From the NCBI RefSeq assembly GCF_000485595.1, contig NW_014578031.1, positions 54,672-79,016 on the forward strand: a stretch of DNA of 24,345 bases, given 5' to 3'. Made by a program: the position numbers and the translations under genes. This document shows positions 9,151 through 18,400 of the stretch, piece after piece. A model generated the notes under the pieces. The model ran no database searches. It was given only the letters and a program-made list of their open reading frames with translations, and was not told the DNA's origin. The stretch's first letter is position 1. The number at the start of each line of letters is the position of its first letter. This DNA is from Priapulus caudatus (lineage: Eukaryota; Priapulida; Priapulimorpha; Priapulimorphida; Priapulidae).

Positions 9151-9438
9151 TAATCGGAAACATGAGAACATCACATTGGTCTCCCAAGATGGATACGGCA
9201 AGTTCAAGCGCAAGTCACGATTGCAGGGGTTACAGCTAGACTGGTGCCCACCTTGACTCCGCCAAGTATCCTTGGCTACAATGAACTCAGTTAGTGTAGC
9301 GTGTCGAACTGTCGAGCGGGTAGCAGTCTAGCTTAGCCGCCGAAGCCGTGTCCAGAAAAACTACGCGCAAATGCCATGAACATCTAGGCTCGTTGCGCCG
9401 TCTATCGCACGCCATATGTTCTAAAATAATGTCAGGGC

Positions 9439-10334
9439 ATGAAACAGCAAAAATGGTTAACTCGGTTTTCTACAGAAAAACGAAGCGCGCCGAGCAGCAA
9501 ACCAACAATTACGACCATTTGTAGGAAAAGTTCTACCTACGTGCGTAGTGAAAAGGCTTGCGGAATCGCCAGAACGGCTCAATTGAGCAATTATCCACCA
9601 ATCTTGGTATACAGTAAACCTGTGAAGATTTACTCCAATCGAATGCAGCGTATTTGTGTTAGTGTGCCGCTCCGGGCTGCCAATTGTCCAGAGGCCACAT
9701 ACTACATGAACAATGCGCCCCTAGCCAACGCAACGGAAGAAAAAGACTTGGGAATTATAGTACATTCATCGCTCAAACCATCACCGCAGTGTGCGCAAGC
9801 AGTCAAGAAAGCCAACAGAGTACTAGGGGTCATTAAAATGTGCTTTACGGACAGGTCAAAGCGTACAATCATTCCCTTGTACAAATCGCTAGTCCGGCCT
9901 CACCTAGACTATGCAGCCCAGGCCTGGAGTCCATATCTGGTAAAAGACATTCAGCTCATAGAAAAGGTCCAGCGGAGAGCTAAAAAATTGCTGAGAGGTC
10001 TCGAACAACAGCCATACCATCATAGACTCCAAACTAAATCTCACCACACTGGAGAAACGGAAGGAGAGAGCAGATCTTATTGAAGTTTTCAAACTCATCC
10101 AGGGCATAGACAAAGTAAACTATAGGATTTTTTTTACTAAATCACATGTCACCCATACAAGAGGACACAGTATGGAACTTTTTAAGGACCGGAGCAGGTT
10201 AGAAATACGAAAGCACTTTTTCTCCCAGAGTTGTCGACACATGGAATAGCCTCCCTCAAAACATAGTAACGTCGAAAGACATTCTTGACTTCAAGATCAA
10301 GCTTAGCCGCCATTGGTCGAGCCAGGGTTTATAA
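9439..10334 (+). pseudogene. CR1-like non-LTR retrotransposon, C-terminal part of reverse transcriptase, frameshifted
   Basis: The first frame reads ATYYMNNAPLANATEEKDLG, then CAQAVKKANRVLGVIKMCF, IIPLYKSLVRPHLDYAAQAW and VQRRAKKLLRGL, the usual order of blocks after the catalytic core in CR1/L2-type elements. Near 10030 the frame breaks. Translation resumes with LNLTTLEKRKERADLIEVFK, HTRGHSMELFKDRSRL, another shift, then DTWNSLPQNIV...LDFKIKLSRHW and a stop at 10332-10334, the normal C-terminus of the clade. The N-terminal endonuclease and most of the polymerase are absent. The 7.9-kb duplication breakpoint falls inside it. Confidence 0.85.
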
Positions 10335-10704
10335 ATAAGCAATAGCTGCCTAACCCTTCATAGCCATGCATCGACATAATGTTGTGTGCATATACGTATA
10401 ATACGTTCCGGCAGTACCCTGGGGGACATAGACCCTCTCAGCATCAGTGACAATGCCAGCTAGTGGGTTTAGTAATACCTGGTCTGTAGTACAGACTACA
10501 GTCTCAGACACTGAGACAGTAGTCACTAGTCAGTAGGCCCTATCATGGTTTTACAGTACCATAAAGTACCATATGGTAGTCTAAGTATAGACTCTTAGCT
10601 CTAGTACCAGAGCTAATAGACTATAAATAAAGCAGTGCCAGTGGTGATGCATAGTGCCAAGGTATCTCATCTGTGAACATCTTCAATAATTATAATTGCT
10701 ACAG
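10335..10704. other. Spacer with small palindromes before the ITGB1BP1-like exons
   Basis: Contains the inverted CCAGGGTAC motif (10404-10435) and a 22-bp palindrome TTAGCTCTAG...GAGCTAA (10595-10616) resembling fused ends of the MITE at 8036. The upstream exon of the PTB gene was looked for here and not found. Confidence 0.5.
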
Positions 10705-10804
10705 GTACCTCGGCGCTGTTGAAGACGTGTCACTAAACACAGGGCAGGCCATACCAGGAAGAAGTCTCGAAGCTCAGCTTGTGGACAAACTTGAAGATGC
10801 GCAG
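10705..10804 (+). CDS. ITGB1BP1: ITGB1BP1-like exon a
   Basis: Acceptor TGCTACAG, donor GTGTGT. The leading G completes a codon from a missing upstream exon. It encodes the first PTB strand (YLGAVEDV) and RSLEAQLVDKLEDAQ. Confidence 0.83.
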
Positions 10805-11900
10805 GTGTGTTGGGTTCAGATGGTTAGATTGCGCGAACCTACGTCCACACTAGCCACGATTTCTGTGGACCTATAGCACAGTTTCCTCTCACCACAAGAT
10901 AAGTGACATTTCCAATGTGAATCACACTAGCCTGCTCTACACTGGCTTATAGAGCCAGTGCCCACACCCTGTTAACACAGCCGTGGCATTGGTTCCCAGG
11001 CTACAATGTTGATATATTGCTTTTGATGTATATACAATTACATGCCGAGTATCATTGATAAAAATACTTTTACAGCGCAGCAAATAGCATGTACGTTGTT
11101 GTGGGATATTGTAGTTGGAAGGGAAGCTGCCATATCTTGCTCCCGAGGACTACCAAACAGTGTACGTCATTGTGTCAAAGCATGGCATTAAAGTTATGGA
11201 TTCAAAGAAAAAGGTAGGTATCTTTATTTATACTAAATTCAATATTAATTAGCTCATTTGGCAGAATCAGATGGTACTATCAAGGATACTGTTCCGAATG
11301 AATGTTTATCTGTGACAGCAAGATAGATAAGATGCAGATGTCTTAAAATTTTGTTTACTGATGGTTGAACTGAATAATATTGCCACCTGTCCTTGACCTG
11401 GTTGGTATATTTATAATCAGGTCATTAATAACTTCTTCATCCTAGTGTTATTCACTTAAAAAATCATGTAACTGAAAACCTTTGTAACAACCTTCTTATT
11501 TTGAACAGCAAGTAATGCAGCGGCATCCTCTTCACGTCATAGCTCAAGCAATCCAATATTCAGATGGCTTGGGGCGGTTCAACTTGGTACTGAAGACAGT
11601 ACAGCCAGGGAAAAAGACATTTGGTTGCTATGTCTTCCAAACAAGTACGGAGGCAAGTAGGGTAATATGGTTAGAATTTTGTCAATTAATATTACCAGGT
11701 AATGTGTAATCAACAAAGAATAATAATGATATAATAGGATATGGAGAAACCTTGATATATCTTTACATGGCTACGTAAGAATGTATGAATTGCATTACTA
11801 CATTTCATTCACACTGTTTTCTATTCGATTTTTGTAGGAGCAAGCCATTGGAGTAGTGAAGACATTACAGCAAATGTACAGCCAGTTCACACAGCGATGA
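10705..11900 (+). CDS. ITGB1BP1: Integrin beta-1-binding protein 1 (ICAP1)-like PTB domain protein, N-terminus missing
   Basis: ICAP1 binds NPxY motifs in the integrin beta-1 tail and in KRIT1 through a PTB domain and restrains integrin activation. Four plus-strand exons join in frame: 10705-10804, 11115-11213, 11509-11652, 11838-11900. They encode YLGAVEDVSLNTGQAIPG, KLEDAQLEGKLPYLAPEDYQ, VIVSKHGIKVMDS, QRHPLHVIAQAIQYSDGLG and EQAIGVVKTLQQMYSQF before a TGA. These align without large gaps to human ICAP1 (KYVGAIEKLKLSEG, GKLPFVPPEEEF, VSKYGIKV, HRHALYLIIRMVCYDDGLG). About 134 residues are present; human ICAP1 has 200, the remainder being a Ser-rich N-terminus. The first exon here starts in phase 2, so at least one upstream exon is required. 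The symbol is by homology; another short PTB adaptor is possible but less likely. Confidence 0.85.
11115..11213 (+). CDS. ITGB1BP1: ITGB1BP1-like exon b
   Basis: Acceptor ATATTGTAG, donor GTAGGT, phase 0 at both ends, 33 codons. It encodes LEGKLPYLAPEDYQ and VYVIVSKHGIKVMDSKKK. Confidence 0.88.
11509..11652 (+). CDS. ITGB1BP1: ITGB1BP1-like exon c, probable GC donor
   Basis: Acceptor TTGAACAG. It encodes HPLHVIAQAIQYSDGLGRF and TFGCYVFQTSTE. Ending at GAG before GCAAGT gives a gapless fit to ICAP1 across the next junction. The nearby GT (GTAATATGG at 11662) would insert Ala-Ser-Arg. Confidence 0.82.
11838..11900 (+). CDS. ITGB1BP1: ITGB1BP1-like terminal exon
   Basis: Acceptor TTTTTGTAG. 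It encodes EQAIGVVKTLQQMYSQFTQR and a TGA stop, the C-terminal helix of the PTB fold. Confidence 0.85.
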   Translation, partial: EQAIGVVKTLQQMYSQFTQR

Positions 11901-12019
11901 CAACTGCGATTAATTATAAAAGAAAGGCATCATGCGCTTTTATATATTTATATGATATTTTACATGTACACAATATAAGAAATGTGGAGACTCAAATTTT
12001 ACGTCGATTTCCAGTGTAA

Positions 12020-12025
12020 AATAAA
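12020..12025 (+). terminator. Polyadenylation signal AATAAA
   Basis: A canonical hexamer 120 bp after the ITGB1BP1-like stop, in the 400-bp gap where this gene and DSCC1 converge. No canonical signal was noticed for DSCC1 on the minus strand in the same gap. Confidence 0.55.
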
Positions 12026-12300
12026 TAATGGATACTGATTGTGTTCCCAATCATTCATACTACCAATTATGTTTCTACTTTGTATATGTGACACTAATAA
12101 TCATTGCTGAGAATCATTTTGAAACATAGTTCTTTTGACTATAATTATTTGCATTATTTTACATTCCCATTCTTACTCACTATTTGTAATTGGAAGAAAA
12201 ACGTACATACATTACCTAAACAATTCATTATGCATACATAAATTGCTGTAAGTGTAAGCGAATTGTGACGGAAGCCCTAAACTATCCTGATGATCCTAGT

Positions 12301-12406
12301 TCATCTGGGACCCTTTGAACTGTAGTTCTTAATCCCATTCTGCATAGACGAGCGGGTGTACTTTGTCAGCAGGGCATTTACATCCATGCTGTCGGTAGCA
12401 AGGTCT
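12301..12406 (-). CDS. DSCC1: DSCC1 exon 9 (C-terminus)
   Basis: Acceptor CACACAG; 34 codons and TGA. It encodes DLATDSMDVNALLTKYTRSS and MQNGIKNYSSKGPR, matching the conserved ALLTKYSRSSMQNGVK-type tail. A different open frame over the same bases is spurious. Confidence 0.95.
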
Positions 12407-15400
12407 CTGTGTGGGATAGAAAATTAATAGATAGGACAAACTTTTAGCATATTCATTTTTACTTACAGTTACAATATAATTGCAGTTATAATACAACTGA
12501 TAACAACAATGTTCAGTTTTAAACACGCACATTCCTTGTACAATTGTAATTGTATTATTCAATTACACCAATTATCTTTTTTAGAAAATGTCAAATTAAA
12601 AACTTACTGAACAAATGGCCTTATTTCTTCAAAGGTCCACTTTTCTTTTGCAGCGAACAAGGCAGATAATCTGTATAAAAAGTAATTGCAAACTAAATTA
12701 TAGCAGTTAACATACTGATATAAAGCACAACATCATGATCATGTATGTGTCCTAAGAGAATACATATGATCATGATGTTATGTATAATTTTAGACAGCTT
12801 GTATGATACAAGAAGCTAATAATAGCTAAGGCAAAAATCACAAACAACAATAACAACAACCCCAATTTACTTTATGAATAATACTGTAATATATCTATTG
12901 CTCATAAACTACTGCCTGGTCATCTCTACTTATAGACACCTTGATTTGCCAGTAGGAAATTTGTCCCCTAGGCCCAACTGATTGAACTCGCATGCTGCAT
13001 AAATTCAATGAAAGTGTCAATGACACTGTAGCTCACCTTGGGTGTGATAGAAGAGGGAGGGGGGATATATATATAAAGCAAGAGTAAATATGGGAGAACT
13101 CCCATTATATAGCATATCTCCCATTATATACTCTTGATAATGATATATATGCATAAGTTTTGATGCGAAAATAAATGTTTCAGATCTGAAAGTTTGAAAT
13201 CTTGACGAGAGATGGCGCTACGCCTAAATGATCGCCATTTTGCGTTTCTCGAATATTGCGCAAATAAAAACAAATAAATTATTCCAGTGATTACTGTAAC
13301 GAAGAATCTAAAACACAATATTACACGTATATAGGTATGATTGTAGAGTTGTTGACCAGTTAGACGCAATAATACGTAAATAGGACGTGTCATCTCCCTA
13401 TAGGGAATAACAACTGTTGTGGGGCTAGCCTCTACACATTCCATACCAAAATTTCAACAAAATCGAATGACATTTAGTATGGCCATTTTCATTTTTGCCA
13501 ATAAAGTTGGGCTAAGTGCCTCAAAAGTGAGGTCGACTGTCGCGCTGCTCCAACAATACGGAAGTTCAAATCTCTCCCATAGGAGTCACAACTGTATTCA
13601 ATTTGAACATGTGCGGTCAAACGCGGTTCTTGAGTTCCTCGTTGACCGTTAGGCCAGACCCTTGCCAAAATCTACCTAATTGCATAATTAAAAAAAAATA
13701 TCAAAACCCGTACTGTGATATGTTTTGGGGGCCAGTCGCTTATTCATATCACCTAACTAGCAAATGAGCAAAATCCGTTGAAACGGCTGAAACTGACTTC
13801 TGGCCATTTCCATTTTGTGCCAAAAAGTTGACGTGGCTCGAACAGTAGCGTCGACTGGCTGCCTCCAAAATAGGACACGTTTCAAACCTCTCCCAATGCG
13901 TAACAACTGGCATGCAATTTGAAAACTATGTGGGTAAAACGCGTTCTTGAGTTATCGCTTGACCTAGCAGACACTGAAATGCATAGTGACATTGCCAAAT
14001 CTACTAATTTGCATTAATACATACATAAAAACTCAAATCCTGTGTGATATTGCTTTGGGGCCGCTCCTCATTGATTCACATGGCCAGAAATGAGCAAAAC
14101 CCTATTGAACCTGAACTGACCTGTCGGCCATTCTCCATTTTTGCCAAAAAGTGGATCGTGGCTCGAAGTCACCGGTGCTCGAATTAGGTAAAACTGCAGT
14201 TGGCCCCAAAATAGGAAGTTCAAAACCTCTCCATCAGGCAGTAACAACTATATGCACTTTGAAACTGTGGGTCAAAGCGTCTTGAGTTATCATTGACCGC
14301 TCAGCCGAAATCGTTGAGTCGGACGCGGACGACACCGGCCATGGCAATAGCTCATCTTGATGATGTCAAACCGAGCTAAACATGAAACAAGCAATAAGAC
14401 GCTATGGGTTAAGATTTACACCTTTAAATCTATTGACAATACCTTTCCTGCAAATCTTCTGGAGCTCCACAACTGGAAATACCTTCCAATACGTAATCGT
14501 GTGACACGTTCTGTCATGATGGCTTATATCCTGCAAAGTACATATTGTGGCGAAAATGACAAAAACCAACGTGCATTAAACAAACGCAGTGCAGGCTGTG
14601 CGAATTAACGGGAGTCCAGAGTCAACAGAATCCCTGATTTGACATATGCAGGACGTCGCGTGTGACTCCCTGAAAATTCTGGCCATACTAACTAGTTCGT
14701 TCATGAGCACGCCTCGCGGAATTACGAATTTTTTTAAGCAAATGCTCCAAAGAAAATTTGGCGCACGTTGCAACCCGCATGAATCTTCAAAATAAGCACA
14801 TGCGTTATTGTTAATATCTTTAATTTTGAACTTCAGACTGCAGACTCCCTTTTTTTTAGGGCAATTCAGGCCGTGTTCAAAAGTTAATTTCTCCCTGCAG
14901 TGCTACGCTTCGCGTCATCCATTACCATAAGCTCATCACACGATTCCCAAAATCACGTCACGATGGCCACGCGGCCACGCCCCCTTTCAAATCGCTTCTG
15001 ACTTCATATAGGATTTACTATTGCTTCAAAAGATTACAACAGAAACCACAGTCTTTTGGATAAAATACCTAAGGTAAGTAATATTAGTATTAAAACAAAC
15101 CTTATTTGTTTATGGGTTTTACTGAACAAATATAGTTCACATAAGAATCTATCATGACCGGGACACATAGCCTGGAGGGCTGGCGCGTCCGTAACGCGGA
15201 CCCGCTAGCCACAAGCCTTAACAAAACGTTTTGCCAAAAATGACAACTGCATCGAAAATGCTAACCTGTATTTTGATTAGACTAGTCGTCATCCCTTCGG
15301 GGACCGCCTGCTTTCCACGCCATCATGAACCTCATTGGAAGTTTTAAAAACTGAAACCAGACGGTTGATAGCATGCTTACAATTTCTTTCTGTCAAGTTA

Positions 15401-18400
15401 CTTATATCCACAATGCTGACGCAGCAGCTGTTTCCCGGCCATCGACCCTCCGTCTCCTCTCGCGCTCCTCTCCGGCTCTCCACACATTCATACGGTAGAT
15501 GTACCAGTTGAGCACGCACACCGATATTTAGCGGATTTACAATTCACTTCGACTGCAGGTCATTTATCCACAAGCGACTACAGCCTGTCCTCATCGACTC
15601 TCTTGCCCGTCTCCTCTCATCGCTCACGCGTGTTCTGCTCGCCGCTCACGTTTCCCTCTCTCGCTCACGTTTCTCCTCCCTCTCGCTCACTGTTTCTCCT
15701 CTCTCACCTGCCGTTTCCTCCTCTTCGCTCACGTGTCTCCTCTCTCGGCTCAACGTTCTCCTCTCTCCGCCTTCCGATTCTCCCTCTCTCAGCTCACGTT
15801 TCCCCCTCTCCCTCGCTCACGTTTCTTCCTCTCGTCGCTCACGTCTCTCGCTCTCTCGCTGCACGCTGTCTCCTCTCTCGCCTTACCGTGCTCCTCCTCT
15901 CTCAGCTCACTTGTGCTGCTGCTCTCGCTCACTTTTCTCCTCTCGCCCGACGTGTCCTGCTCTCTCCGTCGGTCCTGTCTCTGCTACGTGTCTCCTCAGT
16001 CTCCTCTCCGCTCAGCGTATTGCTCCTCTCTCCCTTCTCGTTTCTCCTCTCTCGCTCACGTTTCTCCTCTCTCGCTCACGTTTCTCCCTTTCTCGCTCTC
16101 GTTTCTCCTCTCTCGCTTACCGTTTCTCCCTCTCGCTCACTTCTCCTCTCTCCGCCTCCACGTGTCTCCTCTCCGCTCACCGTTTCTCCCTCTCTCGCTC
16201 ACGTTTCTCCTTTTCCGCTCATGATCTCCTCTCCGCTCACGTGTCTGCTCTCTCGCTCCAGTTTCTTCGCTCTCCTCGCTCACGTTCTCCTCTCTCGTAC
16301 CTCACGTTTCTCCTTGTCTCACTCCACGTTTCTCCTCTCTCGTCCTCACGTGTTTCTCCTCTTCTCGCTTACGCATGCTCCTTCTCGCGCTCACTTGTCT
16401 GCTCTCTCGCTAGCGATTCTCGCTCTCCTCGCTCAAAACGTGTCTGCTCTTCGCTTCACGATTCTCCTCTCTCCGCTCACGTTTCTCCTCTCTCGCTCAC
16501 GCTTTCTCCTTATCTCACTCACGCTTTCTCCTCCTCCGCTCACGTTTCTCCTCTCTCGCTCACGTTTCTGCTCTCTCGCTCACGTGTCTGCTCACTTCGC
16601 TCTGCTCGACGTTCTACCTCTCATCCGCTCACCGTTTTCTCCTCTCTCGTCTCACGTTTCTCCTTTCTCGCTCCAGTTTCTCCTCTCTCGCCCGTGTTGT
16701 CCCTCTCCTCGCTCACGTGTCCCCTGCGTCGCTCGCATGCACGTTTCTCCTTTCTCGCATCACAGTTTCTCCTCTCTCGCTCACCGTGTCTGCTCTCTCG
16801 CCTCACGTGTCTGCTCGCTCGCTCCGGTTTCTCCTCTCGCCGTCACGTTGTCTCCTCTCTCCGCTCATCGTTTCTCCTCTCTCGCTCACTCTGTCTCCTC
16901 TCTCGCTCACGTTTCTCCTCTCTCGTTCACGTTTCTCCTCTCTCGCTCACGTTCTCCTCTGCTGCCGTCACGTTTCTCTATCTCTCGCTCTCGTTTCTCC
17001 TCTCTCGCTCACATTCTTTTTCCCCCTTTCCATCTCTCGCTCACGTTTCTCCTCTCTCGCTCCGTTCTCCCCTCGCTCACAGTGTCTGCTCGCTCCGCTC
17101 ACGTTTCTCCTCTCTCGCTCACGTGTCTGCTCTCTCGCTCACGTGTCTGCTCTCTCGCTCACGTTTCTGCTCTCTCGCTCACGTGTCTGCTCTCTCGCTC
17201 TCGTTTCTCCTCTCTCGCTCACGTGTCTTCTCTCGCTCACGTGTCTGCTTTCTCGCTCACAATTCTCCTCTCGCTCTCGTTTCTGCTCGCTCGCTCACGT
17301 TTCTCCTCTCTCGCTCACATTTCTCCTCTCCTCTCTCGCTCATATTTCTCATTGACCTTCCTCTCCTCTCTCGCTCACGTTTCTCCTCTCTCGCTCTCGT
17401 TTCTCCTCTCTCGCTCACGTGTCTGCTCTCTCGCTCACGTTTCTCCTCTCTCGCTCACGTTTCTCCTCTCTCGCTCACGTTTCTCCTCTCTCGCTCACGT
17501 GTCTGCTCTCTCGCTCACGTTTCTCCTCTCTCGCTCACGTTTCTCCTCTCTCGCTCACGTTTCTCCTCTCTCGCTCACGTTTCTCCTCTCTCGCTCACAT
17601 TTCTCCTCTCCTCTCTCGCTCATATTTCTCATTGACCTTCCTCTCCTCCCTCGCTCACGTTTCTCGTTGGCCGCAGCAGCTCCTCGGCGAACATCCGGCA
17701 GATCTTGTCTTCGTCGAGACTGACGACCGCGTCCTTCGCGTCGCTCGCTCCGTCCGGCGGCGGCGACGACGCGCGTCTGCCGAACCAGTGCATGCAGCGG
17801 TGCAGCACGCGCCTCGGCTCCAGCTCCTGCAGCACGTCCAGCGTCGCGGCGAGCGGCACGGCGGCGTGGCTCCACGAGTTCTCGTCGACGTACGACAGGA
17901 TGCGATTCATGACCGTCGACGTGTAGTCGAAGTCGAGCATTCGCCAGTAACCTGCGCGAGTGAAATCTCCTCTGTCATCGGGGTTGGACGTCAAAAGGAT
18001 GTGATATGACATATCATATGTGAGTATATAAATATCAGGGAAAAAATTTCCTTTTTTTTTTTCACGGGAGCTCTTTTGCAAGTCTGTGGGAAAAATAGCT
18101 CCCGTCAAAATTTTTACGGGAGCTAATTTGAGCCTCACGGGAGCGATTTCGGAAGTTTGAAGAGCGAATCGCTCATTGCTCCCGTGTATTTTTTACCCTG
18201 ATATATATATATACATATATTTGATGCACACAGAGACGTGACATAAGTACGGTGTCACATTCAAAAAACAAAATGAATAAATGCAGTTGTATAATGCAGC
18301 CAAAAATCCAAGCCAAAAATCAATTTTCCAGTAAATTTAGACACGACACCAACATGGTATTTACACTCTCCAGAATTTTATGCAACACATTACATACCGT

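Larger units (their letters stand above)
8512..9438. other. Spacer between PEX13 exon 1 and the CR1-like element
   Basis: Upstream region of PEX13 on the minus strand and, by position, possibly of the ITGB1BP1-like gene on the plus strand. It holds a hairpin motif (8840-8880), a telomere-like tract (8895-8924) and a CRE palindrome (9143-9150). A short plus-strand open frame from an ATG at about 9162 reads MRTSHWSPKMDTASSSASHD before a stop 5 codons later. It is Ser-rich, as ICAP1 N-termini are, but I found no donor in the phase required by the exon at 10705. Confidence 0.4.
1864..9784. repeat. Full 7,921-bp unit of a direct tandem duplication
   Basis: The distance from the junction (1863/1864) to the point in the right copy where homology to 1-1863 ends (9784) is exactly the offset between the two copies. 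That is the signature of a simple head-to-tail duplication. The unit begins downstream of PEX13 exon 7, includes PEX13 exons 7 to 1, and ends inside the CR1-like element. It may be a true duplication or two haplotypes joined in the assembly. Confidence 0.8.
8840..10435. repeat. Region bounded by 32-bp inverted repeats around the CR1-like element
   Basis: GGGTCTATGTCCCCCAGGGT at 8840 recurs inverted, ending at 10435 (ACCCTGGGGGACATAGACCC). The 32-bp arms differ by one base. They may be two independent copies of a small element flanking the retrotransposon, or the ends of a composite unit. Confidence 0.5.

Noticed and set aside
12329-12562. 77-codon minus-strand open frame ending HPLVYAEWD
   Set aside because: Wrong frame through DSCC1 exon 9; the spliced frame gives the conserved ALLTKYTRSS tail.
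14357-14608. 83-codon plus-strand open frame
   Set aside because: It is antisense to DSCC1 exon 7 and its intron. The minus strand has matching splice sites and family similarity.
15600-17658. Regular short repeats resembling a CRISPR array
   Set aside because: Units are directly adjacent with no unique spacers, and the setting is a eukaryotic intron.
15603-17723. Very long plus-strand open frames (706, 574, 212 and 196 codons) rich in Ser/Leu
   Set aside because: They translate the stop-free 20-bp satellite, giving the same 20-residue period in every frame. The real coding strand here is minus (DSCC1).
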